Shown: positions 8,313 through 16,491, numbered from the stretch's first letter. The stretch is 41,988 nt of DNA from Pseudolactococcus hodotermopsidis (GCF_011170085.1 NZ_BLLI01000011.1:1-41988), one strand, 5' to 3'. The notes: generated from the letters alone by a model not told the origin. A program made the numbers and translations.

Positions 8313-9506
8313 TTAAAATTCAATCATCTCAGCAAAACAAGCGCGGATGATTTGGGCAACATTTTCTTTTTCAAGTTCAACGAAAGCGCCATTTGACAAG
8401 CCACCATGAACGACGGCTTGCGCACTCATCTCATCAACCAATTCGTCAGTTTCAATGCCGACTTCTGGCAATGTCATTGGTATATCAAGCGATTTGAGAA
8501 ACTCGTAAGTCGCTTTGACTGCTCTATGCGCAATTTCACTGTCATTTTCGCCTTCAAAATGCCAAACTTGACGACCATATTTGGCAAATTTACTAACTGT
8601 TGTCTCATCATTATCCAAACAATACTTCATCCAACGCGGTGTCAAAATCGCAAGTCCAATACCATGTGTAATGTCGTAATAAGCTGACAACTCATGTTCA
8701 ATCGGATGACAGGTCCAACCACCAGCACGACCATTACCAGGAATACCATTAAGCGCAAGCGTTGATGCCCACAAAATATTAGCACGCGCGATATAATCAT
8801 CAGGTGTTTTAAGAGCAATCGGTGCATTTTTGATGACTGCTTTCATCAACCCCTCGGCAATATTATCCTGAACATCCACACCGTCTGTTCGATTGAAATA
8901 TTGCTCGAAAAGGTGACTCAAAATATCGGCAGCACCCGCAGCTGTCTGCCCAGTAGGCACTGTGAATGTATTTGTTGGGTCAAGAAACGATGCCTTGGGT
9001 AAGAGTTCCCAACCACTTGTCCCAAGTTTTTCATTGATTTCAGGGTTTGAAATCACAGCATTACGGTTCATTTCAGTACCCGTCGCAGCCAAGGTCAAGA
9101 TGTCAATAATTGGTAATGCCTTGCCCATTTTACTGCCATCTTCGACCAAATCCCACGCATCGCCATCATAATAAACCGCACCCGCAATGACTTTCGCTGC
9201 ATCCACAACCGAACCACCACCAACAGCTAAGATGACGTTCAGCTCATTTTCACGAACTAATTTAACACCCTCACGGACTGACGAAATTTTGGGATTGGGC
9301 TCAATACCAGTCAACTCAACAATATGAAAACCGTTTGATTTCAGCAAGTTGACAACATTATCATAAAGCCCAAAACGCTTGATAGAACCGCCACCATAAG
9401 CAAGCAATACACGCTTGCCATAAGCGCCAAGCACCTCTGGCAATTCATTAAGACGGTCTTTACCGAAACGGATGTCTGTTGGCACATACATTCTGAAATT
9501 ATTCAT
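8313..9506 (-). CDS. Iron-containing alcohol dehydrogenase
   Basis: A 397-residue member of the iron-activated (group III) alcohol dehydrogenases, nearest in feel to the NAD(P)H butanol dehydrogenase (BdhA/YqhD/YugJ) branch. Seen are the nucleotide site AVGGGSVVDAAKVIAG, the TLAATGTEMN segment, and the metal-ligand motifs HLFEQYF, HPIEHELSAYYDITHGIGLA. It would reduce aldehydes to alcohols in the cytoplasm, possibly to balance redox during sugar use; the substrate cannot be read. AAGGAG precedes the ATG. Its leader carries copy 2 of the 35-base repeat. No XylR-type operator or clear cre was seen, so it may not belong to the xylan regulon. Confidence 0.9.
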   Translation of the reverse strand: MNNFRMYVPTDIRFGKDRLNELPEVLGAYGKRVLLAYGGGSIKRFGLYDNVVNLLKSNGFHIVELTGIEPNPKISSVREGVKLVRENELNVILAVGGGSVVDAAKVIAGAVYYDGDAWDLVEDGSKMGKALPIIDILTLAATGTEMNRNAVISNPEINEKLGTSGWELLPKASFLDPTNTFTVPTGQTAAGAADILSHLFEQYFNRTDGVDVQDNIAEGLMKAVIKNAPIALKTPDDYIARANILWASTLALNGIPGNGRAGGWTCHPIEHELSAYYDITHGIGLAILTPRWMKYCLDNDETTVSKFAKYGRQVWHFEGENDSEIAHRAVKATYEFLKSLDIPMTLPEVGIETDELVDEMSAQAVVHGGLSNGAFVELEKENVAQIIRACFAEMIEF

Positions 9507-9523
9507 TGATTTTTCTCCTTTAT

Positions 9524-9558
9524 TTGAACGTCAAGCTAATTTTCTACGAAAGTTCGCG
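9524..9558 (-). repeat. 35-base leader repeat, copy 2 (alcohol dehydrogenase leader)
   Basis: Matches the 3073-3107 and 10150-10184 copies at 31 of 35 positions and sits directly before the ribosome site. The flanking bases TTCAAATAAAGGAG are shared exactly with the thiT copy. Confidence 0.8.
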
Positions 9559-9627
9559 ACTTCGTTGCCTCGCTTTCAGTATCATGGTTTTATCAGTAAG
9601 TTTGATAATCGAACAATCGATAATTCT

Positions 9628-9633
9628 ATTATA
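9628..9633 (-). promoter_or_regulatory. Probable -10 box of the alcohol dehydrogenase gene
   Basis: Minus-strand TATAAT in an AT-rich stretch, about 120 bases before the start codon. No good -35 hexamer was found. A loose dyad with ATCGA/TCGAT lies just downstream (around 9606-9621) and might be an operator. Confidence 0.4.
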
Positions 9634-9698
9634 CTCTTTTTTTGAAAAAAGATATAGTTATAAAATCAAAAATGGAAAATAGGCAGAAAACTCAAAAA

Positions 9699-9707
9699 TG
9701 CTATAAT
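9699..9707 (+). promoter_or_regulatory. Extended -10 promoter on the plus strand, antisense to the small ORF
   Basis: TGCTATAAT is an extended -10 element with no clear -35. A transcript from it would start near 9714 and run into the 3' end of the 32-codon ORF on the other strand, the layout expected of an antisense antitoxin RNA. An ATCAGA/TCTGAT pair lies in the first 50 bases. No terminator for such an RNA was recognised. Confidence 0.4.
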
Positions 9708-9778
9708 GGGTTTATAAACGTTTCAAACATCAGAAAGAGCTATTTTTCAAGCGTCTGATTGGTTAAGGCACGCCTAGT

Positions 9779-9877
9779 TTAGCGGTCTTTGCGATTCAAC
9801 CAATAAGCAAAGACGGCAACAACAACTCCCGCAATAACGGAAATCGCAATTTCTTTTAACGTTTCAGATTTGTTCAT
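9779..9877 (-). CDS. 32-residue membrane peptide, possible Fst-type toxin
   Basis: The ORF encodes a peptide with a charged N-terminus (MNKSETLKE), a single membrane helix (IAISVIAGVVVAVFAYW) and a basic tail (LNRKDR). This order, and the W-L-x-R ending after the helix, resemble the Fst/Ldr family of type I toxins of Gram-positive bacteria, which damage the membrane when translated. A plus-strand promoter (9699-9707) faces its 3' end. Against this: there is no strong ribosome site, no clear minus-strand promoter, and the paired terminator and direct repeats of the classic par locus are not evident. It could instead be a harmless small membrane protein or a degenerate copy. Confidence 0.45.
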   Translation of the reverse strand: MNKSETLKEIAISVIAGVVVAVFAYWLNRKDR

Positions 9878-9892
9878 TTACCGAATTAACTC

Positions 9893-9921
9893 TTGCAATT
9901 TTCAAAATATTACGATACAAT
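9893..9921 (+). promoter_or_regulatory. Promoter of the thiT unit
   Basis: -35 TTGCAA (9893-9898), 17-bp spacer, -10 TACAAT (9916-9921). Transcription would start about 9928, at the 5' edge of the TPP riboswitch. Confidence 0.8.
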
Positions 9922-9930
9922 AGGAGATGT

Positions 9931-10015
9931 TACTAGGGGTGCTCAATTTTGAGCTGAGATGTGCGTGTCACAATCCCTTTGAACCTGTGAGTTAGGACTC
10001 GCGTAGGGAAGTAAT
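9931..10015 (+). promoter_or_regulatory. TPP (THI-element) riboswitch
   Basis: The RNA has the conserved TPP aptamer motifs in order: GGGGTGC, GCTGAGAT (9953-9960), CCCTTTGAACCTG, and GCGTAGGGAAGTA, with TTACT/AGTAA closing P1. It binds thiamin pyrophosphate and controls the thiT unit. The expression platform is probably the terminator at 10088-10123. Between them an ATTTTTA/TAAAAAT hairpin (10033-10058) may be part of the switch. Confidence 0.95.
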
Positions 10016-10087
10016 GAGTGAATCGAAATCTAATTTTTATGTAGCGCTGCGTAAAAATAACATATTTTGTAAATTCATCTACATTTC

Positions 10088-10123
10088 AAACGCTTTCTAG
10101 TCTCATTTTAGAAAGCGTTTTTT
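10088..10123 (+). terminator. Riboswitch-controlled terminator before thiT
   Basis: A 12-bp perfect stem (AAACGCTTTCTA at 10088-10099, TAGAAAGCGTTT at 10109-10120) followed by T residues, placed in the leader 70 bases after the TPP aptamer. It should end transcription when TPP is bound. Confidence 0.9.
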
Positions 10124-10149
10124 GGTTCTGTTTTGTAACATTAAAACAT

Positions 10150-10184
10150 CGCAAACTTTCCTAGAAAGTTAGCTTGAAGTTCAA
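10150..10184 (+). repeat. 35-base leader repeat, copy 3 (thiT leader)
   Basis: Exact reverse complement of 3073-3107, again directly before the ribosome site (AAAGGAG) of the following gene and in its sense orientation. Confidence 0.85.
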
Positions 10185-10200
10185 ATAAAGGAGAACACAC

Positions 10201-10770
10201 ATGAACACTACAACAACAGCCAAAGTCACTGACATCCGCATTTGGATTGAGGGTGCATTTATGGCATCACTTGCTATGGCGCTCCAATTTATCCCGCACG
10301 GCATTGGCTTCTTCTCAATCTCTCTCGGCGCTGTCCCAATCGCCTTGTATGCACTGCGCCGTGGGACTGCTTCTGGCGCAATGGCTGGTCTCGTCTGGGG
10401 ACTGCTCCATTTTGTCGTCGGAAAAGCTTGGTTTCTAAGCGTTCCTCAAGTTTTGATTGAGTACGTCTTTGCTTACCTCCTTTGCGGGGCAACTGGGCTT
10501 TTTGCAAATAAAATCAAGGCAGCTGCTGGTAATAAAAATAAAATCATACTCTATATTATTCTCGGTGCACTTGCTGGCAATATTGCTCGCTATTTCTTAC
10601 ATTTTATCGCTGGCGTGATTTTTTGGTCTGAATACGCTTGGAAGGGCTATGGTGCAGTGCTTTACTCAGTTATCATCAATGGGACAAACGGTCTTTTGAC
10701 CGCCGCGTTGACAAGCATTGTCTTAATTCTCGTTTATTTGACCTATCCAAAACTATTTTCAACCAAGTAA
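10201..10770 (+). CDS. thiT: Thiamin ECF-transporter substrate-binding component
   Basis: A 189-residue integral membrane S-component that binds thiamin and works with the shared ECF module (EcfAA'T), not encoded here. About six membrane segments are visible. Family motifs include EGAFMASLAMAL, ALRRGTASG, VLIEYVFAY, and HFIAGVIFWSEYAWKG followed by the asparagine of SVIING; these carry the thiamin-contact residues known from the lactococcal ThiT structure. The start is the ATG after AAAGGAG. The TPP riboswitch 190 bases upstream independently confirms the role. The next gene starts 9 bases on. Confidence 0.95.
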   Translation: MNTTTTAKVTDIRIWIEGAFMASLAMALQFIPHGIGFFSISLGAVPIALYALRRGTASGAMAGLVWGLLHFVVGKAWFLSVPQVLIEYVFAYLLCGATGLFANKIKAAAGNKNKIILYIILGALAGNIARYFLHFIAGVIFWSEYAWKGYGAVLYSVIINGTNGLLTAALTSIVLILVYLTYPKLFSTK

Positions 10771-10779
10771 GGAGCCCAC

Positions 10780-11076
10780 ATGAACGCAAGTATCGCTATC
10801 CAAATTCTTCCGAAAGTTACCGACACAGATGAGCTTATCCGCATTGTCGACGAGGTTATCGCCTACATCGCCTCAACTGGACTGACCTATCAAGTCGGTG
10901 CTTTTGAAACAGCTATTGAGGGCGATTATGAAGAATTGATGTCAGTTGTCAAGCATTGCCAAGAAGTCGCAATTAAGGCGGGAGCACCATCAGTCTCTGC
11001 CTATGTCAAGATTATTTACACTCCTGAATCGGATGTTTTGACGATTGATCAAAAAACCAAGAAACATCAACAATAA
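10780..11076 (+). CDS. MTH1187/YkoF-type thiamin-binding protein
   Basis: A 98-residue protein of the UPF0045 / thiamine-binding (MTH1187-YkoF-like) family, with the typical start ASIAIQILPKVTDTDEL, the TGLTYQVGAFETAIEGDYEEL segment (split: TGLTYQVGAF, then TAIEGDYEEL) and VSAYVKIIYTP. It is cytoplasmic and probably binds thiamin or its pyrimidine. It shares the riboswitch with thiT, with AAGGAG before its ATG, so the two form one thiamin unit. It could buffer or deliver imported thiamin; this role is inference. Confidence 0.85.
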   Translation: MNASIAIQILPKVTDTDELIRIVDEVIAYIASTGLTYQVGAFETAIEGDYEELMSVVKHCQEVAIKAGAPSVSAYVKIIYTPESDVLTIDQKTKKHQQ

Positions 11077-11085
11077 CCACAACAT

Positions 11086-11119
11086 AAACTCGCCAGATTT
11101 ATAAGTCTGGTGAGTTTTT
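11086..11119 (+). terminator. Terminator of the thiT unit
   Basis: AAACTCGCCAGA (11086-11097) pairs with TCTGGTGAGTTT (11106-11117), one G-T pair, followed by T residues, 10 bases after the stop codon. Confidence 0.9.
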
Positions 11120-11124
11120 CATGC

Positions 11125-11160
11125 AAAAAAACGAGAGCTATCTCCCGATGACTCTCGTTT
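11125..11160 (-). terminator. Terminator of the xylA1-xynB-sugar ABC operon
   Basis: AAACGAGAG (11129-11137) pairs with CTCTCGTTT (11152-11160). On the minus strand the hairpin ends in seven T, about 60 bases after the binding-protein gene. The 11161-11222 stretch holds nothing else recognised. Confidence 0.85.
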
Positions 11161-11222
11161 CTTGATAAAAATATTTTGGAGGATATTACGCAAACAAATG
11201 TTTATTTCATTTCAAATATCAT

Positions 11223-12224
11223 TTATTTTTCTTTTTTCTCACCATAAGTGACAATTTCACCAGCTGGTACATAGTTTACATCAATCGGAATAACAGAATC
11301 AAGTTTTTCGCCTTTAATCGCTTTATCAAGGTTTGTGATAACTTGAACACCGATATTATAAGCGTCTTGGTCAACAATACCATTGATACGACCTTCTTCA
11401 ATACCTTTTTCCCATGTTGGTGTGTAGTCAAAACCATAGTGATAGATTTTACCAGCTTTCTTTTGTGACGCAAGAGCTTCCATAACACCTACGTCTGGTC
11501 CTTCAGAACCGAAAGTAAAGATAACTGCTAAGTCACTGTGCGCTGTAATCAAACCTTCAGTGATTGTTTTAGATGTTGCTGCTTGGTCATTGTCCATTTG
11601 TGGTTCTAACCATTCAAAGTTTTTATAGTCATCACCCATAGCTGATTTAAAACCAGCCTTAAGTCCTTTCAAACGGTCAATATTTGTTGTTTGTGACACA
11701 TCGGTACACATTGTTTCGATTGAGCCTTTGGTAACACCAGCTGCTTTCATTTCTTTACCAGCTTCTTCACCAAGTTTAAAGCCAGCTTTTTCATTTACAG
11801 TTCCAACATAAGCAGTACGTTTTGATGGATCAGCAATTTCCGCATCAAAAGTGATAACTGGAATTTTAGCATTCATGGCATCTTCTACAACAGGTTGGAA
11901 GATATTAGGTTCCATTGGCGAAATCGCAATCCCAGCTGCTTTAGCAGAAATTGCCTCTTTCACAAAACCAATATGTTTATCATTTTTTCCTGCCTCTGTT
12001 GATGTTGCCGTCTTAACAACCAAGTTGTAGCCAAGTTTTTCAGCCGTTTCTTGTGCACCACGTTTCATCGGACTCCAATAAGCCCCCGTATCAACTGTTG
12101 GAATAAAGTAAATTGTTTTCTTGCCGTCAGATGAATCTTTCGATCCACTTTCGCTACAAGCAGTTGCAAATAACAAGGTTGCAGCTGCAGCTGCCAAACC
12201 AAGCAATACTTTAGATTTTTTCAT
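11223..12224 (-). CDS. Sugar ABC transporter substrate-binding lipoprotein (ribose/xylose type)
   Basis: A 333-residue lipoprotein: basic start, hydrophobic helix and lipobox FATAC with the acylated cysteine at about residue 23, then a serine-rich linker. The mature part is a periplasmic-binding-protein fold of the ribose-binding class (TIYFIPTVDTGAYW, ISPMEPN, GKEMKAAG). It captures a sugar outside the membrane for the permease and ATPase encoded just upstream. Operon position behind xylA and the GH43 xylosidase makes xylose the likely ligand, but arabinose or another monosaccharide cannot be excluded from sequence. AGGAG precedes the ATG. A small hairpin separates it from the permease gene. 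Confidence 0.9.
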   Translation of the reverse strand: MKKSKVLLGLAAAAATLLFATACSESGSKDSSDGKKTIYFIPTVDTGAYWSPMKRGAQETAEKLGYNLVVKTATSTEAGKNDKHIGFVKEAISAKAAGIAISPMEPNIFQPVVEDAMNAKIPVITFDAEIADPSKRTAYVGTVNEKAGFKLGEEAGKEMKAAGVTKGSIETMCTDVSQTTNIDRLKGLKAGFKSAMGDDYKNFEWLEPQMDNDQAATSKTITEGLITAHSDLAVIFTFGSEGPDVGVMEALASQKKAGKIYHYGFDYTPTWEKGIEEGRINGIVDQDAYNIGVQVITNLDKAIKGEKLDSVIPIDVNYVPAGEIVTYGEKKEK

Positions 12225-12251
12225 GTGTCATCTCCTATTTTGTTTTATATG

Positions 12252-12270
12252 TTAAGGGAAAAGCCCCTAA
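12252..12270 (-). other. Small intergenic hairpin before the binding-protein gene
   Basis: TTAAGGG (12252-12258) and CCCCTAA (12264-12270) can pair in the 59-base gap between the permease and binding-protein genes, with no T-run. Such gaps often help raise binding-protein mRNA over permease mRNA. Confidence 0.5.
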
Positions 12271-12283
12271 ATACCAAATTTGA

Positions 12284-13249
12284 TTAAGCTTTTTCAGCTT
12301 TACGGCGAAGGTAATCAATGATGATTGCCAAGATAATAACGCCACCAGTAACAGCATTTTGCATGAAAGCATTAACGCCCATAATTGTCAAACCATTTGT
12401 AAAGACTTGAAGCGTAAGAATACCAACGATAGCGCCACCAATTGTACCAATACCACCTGAGAATGATGTACCACCCATGATAGCAGCTGCCATGGCAAGA
12501 CCATCAAGACCTTGCCCTTCATTTGGTCCACCAACATTAAGATTTGACATCATCAAAACGCCTGCTACTGCTGCCAAAATCCCCTCAATAATGAATACTT
12601 TAACAACATGCCAGTCAGTGTTAATCCCTGAAAGACGTGCAGCTTCTTGGTTTGAACCAATGATATAACAATATTTCCCGAAACGCGTATTATTCATAAT
12701 GAAAACAAAAGCAATAATCAAAAGAACGAAAATCAACGTATTCATGAAGAAAATATCACCAATAATGTGCGTTTGCGAAATTTTATGAAACCAATCTGGT
12801 GCACCAGTTACGTAAATACCATTCGTTATAAACATAATAATGCCACGGATAACATAGTTAGTACCCAAAGTCAAGATAAATGACGGCAAGTCCAATTTCT
12901 TGATAAGTAAGCCGTTGATAGCACCAAACGCGCCACCAATCGCCAAAGCAATCAGAATAACAAGAGGTGCTGGTACATTTTTAGTTGCCAGATAAACCGC
13001 CGCAGTACCTGAAAAAGCCGCAACAGATGCGATTGACAAGTCAACATAACCTGTAATCAAAATCATCGTATAAGCAATCGTCAAAATCCCAACCATTGGA
13101 ATTGATCTAAAGAAGTTACCGATATTCCCAACCGACAAGAAAGCCTCCGTGCCAATTGAAAAGTAAGCGAGCAATACAATTAAAACGACGTACACTGAGT
13201 ATTTCAGAAATAAGTCTTTCAAACTAAATTTTTTTGCTGTTTTATCCAT
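12284..13249 (-). CDS. Sugar ABC transporter permease (RbsC/XylH type)
   Basis: A 321-residue integral membrane permease of the CUT2 family with about eight to ten hydrophobic segments. Typical motifs are LITGYVDLSIASVAAFSG, the GLLIKKLDLPSFILTLGT region (NGLLIKKL, then PSFILTLGT), and GGTSFSGGIGTIGGAIVG near the C-terminus. It pairs with the fused ATPase upstream and the lipoprotein downstream. Its ATG overlaps the ATPase stop (TAATG), so translation is likely coupled. CUT2 systems import monosaccharides, which fits xylose. Confidence 0.92.
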   Translation of the reverse strand: MDKTAKKFSLKDLFLKYSVYVVLIVLLAYFSIGTEAFLSVGNIGNFFRSIPMVGILTIAYTMILITGYVDLSIASVAAFSGTAAVYLATKNVPAPLVILIALAIGGAFGAINGLLIKKLDLPSFILTLGTNYVIRGIIMFITNGIYVTGAPDWFHKISQTHIIGDIFFMNTLIFVLLIIAFVFIMNNTRFGKYCYIIGSNQEAARLSGINTDWHVVKVFIIEGILAAVAGVLMMSNLNVGGPNEGQGLDGLAMAAAIMGGTSFSGGIGTIGGAIVGILTLQVFTNGLTIMGVNAFMQNAVTGGVIILAIIIDYLRRKAEKA

Positions 13250-14739
13250 TATTTTTCGTCCTCCATTGTTGCAAATGTCATAATACTTTCTTGTGTTGCC
13301 TCACTTGTTTTGACCTCACCTGTGATTTTACCTTCACGAACGACATAAATTCGGTCAGTTACCCCCAATAATTCAGGAATTTCAGACGATACGATAATAA
13401 TCGTCTTGCCTTGTTTGGCTAAATCATTGATGATTTGATAAATTTCTGACTTCGCACCAACGTCAATCCCCTTAGTTGGTTCATCAAAAATATAAATATC
13501 GCTGTCTGAATTCAACCATTTACCGATAACGACTTTTTGTTGATTACCACCTGAAAGTGACGAGGCAGGCAAAAATTTATCCGCAACTTTAATTGTTACG
13601 TCTTTAATATATTTATCAGCAGTCTCAGCCATTGTCTTATGATTCAAAACAAAATTCGGTAAGTTAGTCACGTTAATATTGTCACAAATTGACAAACTAA
13701 GCGCCAAACCTTGATGTTTTCTGTCCTCAGTCAAGAGACAAATCTTATGCGCAACAGCATCAAGTGGTGATTTGATGTCAATCTTTTTACCGTCAATTAA
13801 AATCTCGCCACTGCCAATGCGGTCAGCACCAAAGAGCAAGCGCATAATTTCAGTTCGACCAGCACCAACCAAACCTGCAAAACCAACAACTTCACCTTTT
13901 CGAGCATTGAAAGAAACACCTTTTAAAACGCCTGCACGATCACGAAGGTCTTTAACTGCCAAATGCACATCGCCAATTTCAGTCGGATCTTTCGGATAAA
14001 GATTGTCCAATGAACGCCCTACCAACTTTTGAATGATTTCATCATTTGTCAAATCTTTAACATAATCAGTACTGATATAAGTCCCATCACGCATGATTGT
14101 AATGCGTTCGCAAAGCTCGAAAATCTCCGCCATACGGTGAGAGATATAAATACTTGAAATTCCTTTATCACGCAAAGCACGAATCACGATAAACAACACA
14201 TCAACGTCAGCATTTGATAATGACGTTGTCGGTTCGTCAAAGATGATAACTTTGGCATTCAAACTCAGAGCCTTTGCAATTTCGACCAATTGTTTGTTGG
14301 CAGTTGACAAGCTCACAACTTTATCAGTTGGCTTGAAATGCGCCCCAACAATATTCAAGTATTTTTCAGTATCAGCGTTGAGCTTTTTCCAGTCAACAAT
14401 ACCAAGCGCTTTATTTTTATAAGGCAAACGAGCAATAAAGACATTTTCTGCAACCGTTACATCCTCAGCCAAATTCAACTCTTGATGGACAAAGCCGATA
14501 CCTAGCTCTTCTGCAACATTAGGGGTAAGCGTTTCCATTTCTTTCCCCTCAAAGGTAATCGTCCCCGCATCTTTCGGGAACACACCACCTAGGATATTCA
14601 TCAATGTTGATTTACCAGCACCATTCTCGCCCATGAGTGCGTGAATTTCGCCTTTTTTGACTTCAAGTTCGCAGCCATGCAAGACATCAACTTTACCAAA
14701 ACTCTTTTCAATTCCTTTCATTGAAAACAAAGTTTCCAT
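13249..14739 (-). CDS. Sugar ABC transporter ATPase with two nucleotide-binding domains (RbsA/XylG type)
   Basis: A 496-residue protein with two ABC domains. The first (about residues 5-240) has Walker A GENGAGKST, signature LSTANKQ and Walker B IIFDEPT. The second (about 250-490) has a degenerate Walker A region GLVGAGRTE, signature LSGGNQQ and Walker B YIFDEPT. This uneven pair is the hallmark of RbsA/MglA/XylG ATPases that power monosaccharide importers. It follows xynB after an 84-base gap with a hairpin (14783-14819). AGGAGG precedes the ATG. Confidence 0.94.
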   Translation of the reverse strand: METLFSMKGIEKSFGKVDVLHGCELEVKKGEIHALMGENGAGKSTLMNILGGVFPKDAGTITFEGKEMETLTPNVAEELGIGFVHQELNLAEDVTVAENVFIARLPYKNKALGIVDWKKLNADTEKYLNIVGAHFKPTDKVVSLSTANKQLVEIAKALSLNAKVIIFDEPTTSLSNADVDVLFIVIRALRDKGISSIYISHRMAEIFELCERITIMRDGTYISTDYVKDLTNDEIIQKLVGRSLDNLYPKDPTEIGDVHLAVKDLRDRAGVLKGVSFNARKGEVVGFAGLVGAGRTEIMRLLFGADRIGSGEILIDGKKIDIKSPLDAVAHKICLLTEDRKHQGLALSLSICDNINVTNLPNFVLNHKTMAETADKYIKDVTIKVADKFLPASSLSGGNQQKVVIGKWLNSDSDIYIFDEPTKGIDVGAKSEIYQIINDLAKQGKTIIIVSSEIPELLGVTDRIYVVREGKITGEVKTSEATQESIMTFATMEDEK

Positions 14740-14782
14740 AAGAACCTCCTAACTTTCTTTTTATTTTCAAGCTATTTAAGTT

Positions 14783-14819
14783 CTTTAGTTATTAGCATAA
14801 CTAAAGAGAGCTAGCTCTC
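14783..14819 (-). other. Intergenic hairpin and palindrome between xynB and the ABC ATPase gene
   Basis: CTTTAGTTAT (14783-14792) and ATAACTAAAG (14797-14806) form a perfect 10-bp stem with a 4-base loop, next to the palindrome GAGAGCTAGCTCTC (14806-14819). No T-run follows, so it looks like an mRNA processing or stabilising element more than a full terminator. Confidence 0.7.
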
Positions 14820-14823
14820 AATT

Positions 14824-16491
14824 TTATTTCAAACCTGGTCCACTATGACCTTTTTCGTTTGTATCTGGTAATTCTTCATACTTGAAGTAATCAAAATCAG
14901 CAGGTTCACGATAACCGTCCATATCCACGGCAGCAAGTCCAACGAATCCACCTGTGAAGAAACCACCCATTGTCAGATTGACATAATCATCTGAAAGAAT
15001 CGCCGCATCAAGTACAACTGGAATCTCAACAAAATTTTCGCCATCAAATGAATACTCATAAGTATACGTTTTCGTCCGAACTTTCGTGCGGAACCAAACA
15101 TATTCAGTCCCCTCAGGAATCTTAATCGCATCATCTTTCAAATACGTTGTATAATTTGTTTGGTTGTGTTCAGCAACATCAATAACTGCACCATTTTTTT
15201 CATTCCAAGTCACATGTACCCAAGAATAATGATTGTTATTGTAATAATTCGTCAAACCAGCCATCGCACGATACGTTTTTGGCTCAAACTTCACTTTTGT
15301 TTCAGCATCAAAATTAAAGGCTTGCCAACGACGCGCAACTAACGATAATTCAAAGAAGTTTTCAAGCGAACCTTGACCATACAAACGCAAATGTCCTGGC
15401 ACTTCATCATTGATATTCCCCATTTTTTCATCAAATGGCACACGTAAGGTATTGAAGTTAATATCAAGCTCATTTTCATCAAATTCGTTGAATTGGTTAT
15501 GATTTTCAGGTGCTTCTGTCAAAATCGCATCTTTTGGTGCATCAACTTCTGTCGTACCACCGTGTCCACCAACGATATGCGGCCAACCAGCCTCATCCCA
15601 TTCAACTTTTTGAATCGCCGTTTCGCGTCCCAAAGTACACCAACCACGCGGATCGTTGATAGCTTCCGTATCATGATGCCAAGGACGACCACACAACGAC
15701 GCATAGTACCATTCGCCACTTGGTGTCTCCACCAAAGCACCATGACCTTGCTTTTGGATATAATTGTACGGTGTGTCAAAGTTTGTCAAGAACACTTCGC
15801 CAGGTTGCGTTTCAAATGAACCAACCTCAAGCGTTTTAGAACGTGCGACAACTTCCTCATGCGTGTAAACAGTCCCACCTTGCGCTGCAAAAATGTAATA
15901 ATAACCATTGATTTTATAAAGGTGTGGACCTTCAGTTAAGCCAACTGCTGTACCACCATAAATCGGTTTTCTCGTTTCAGGCAACATTTTCTCAGCAATC
16001 GGATCATACTCTGTCAAGGTCAAAACATCAAATGGATGTTTATATTCACGATGATCCCAAGTTTGTTGAATCAGATATTTTTTACCGTCATCATCATGGA
16101 ACAATGACGCATCAAAGCCAACACCATTTAAACGAATCGGATCTGACCATGGACCTGTAATCTCCTCAGCAGTCGTCAAATAATTGACAACGTCCTTAAA
16201 TGGTCCATCACAAATTTTCGCATCTGTGTAAACAAGCCAAAATTTACCGTCAGCATAAGACAAATCAGGTGCCCAGATACCGCCAGAAGCAACATTACCA
16301 CGCATATCAAGTAATTTTACAGTATTGAGCGGATGTGCGACTAAGTTCCAATGCACCATATCTTTTGAAGCATGAATCCGCACCCCTGGAAACCATTCAA
16401 AAGTTGACGTCGCGATATAATAAGTATCATTAACACGAATAATTGACGGGTCCGAATTAAAGCCCGGCAAAACCGGATTTTGAATCTTCAT
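14824..16491 (-). CDS. xynB: GH43 beta-xylosidase
   Basis: A 555-residue intracellular glycoside hydrolase family 43 enzyme that splits xylo-oligosaccharides to xylose. The five-bladed propeller begins with PGFNSDPSIIRV (catalytic base aspartate), then YIATSTFEWFPGVRIHASKD; the general acid glutamate is in GLTEGPHLYK. Residues from about 330 form the beta-sandwich C-terminal domain usual in this subfamily (RRWQAFNFDAET, GFVGLAAVDMDG). There is no signal peptide. It is transcribed from the xylA1 promoter, separated from xylA1 by a large hairpin, with AAGGAG before the ATG. The name follows the lactococcal xyn/xyl cluster. Confidence 0.93.
   Translation of the reverse strand: MKIQNPVLPGFNSDPSIIRVNDTYYIATSTFEWFPGVRIHASKDMVHWNLVAHPLNTVKLLDMRGNVASGGIWAPDLSYADGKFWLVYTDAKICDGPFKDVVNYLTTAEEITGPWSDPIRLNGVGFDASLFHDDDGKKYLIQQTWDHREYKHPFDVLTLTEYDPIAEKMLPETRKPIYGGTAVGLTEGPHLYKINGYYYIFAAQGGTVYTHEEVVARSKTLEVGSFETQPGEVFLTNFDTPYNYIQKQGHGALVETPSGEWYYASLCGRPWHHDTEAINDPRGWCTLGRETAIQKVEWDEAGWPHIVGGHGGTTEVDAPKDAILTEAPENHNQFNEFDENELDINFNTLRVPFDEKMGNINDEVPGHLRLYGQGSLENFFELSLVARRWQAFNFDAETKVKFEPKTYRAMAGLTNYYNNNHYSWVHVTWNEKNGAVIDVAEHNQTNYTTYLKDDAIKIPEGTEYVWFRTKVRTKTYTYEYSFDGENFVEIPVVLDAAILSDDYVNLTMGGFFTGGFVGLAAVDMDGYREPADFDYFKYEELPDTNEKGHSGPGLK

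Noticed and set aside
9709..9722. cre-like sequence around AAACGTTTCAAA
   Set aside because: It lacks the TG at the 5' end and has other mismatches; no promoter for a carbon-use gene is close.
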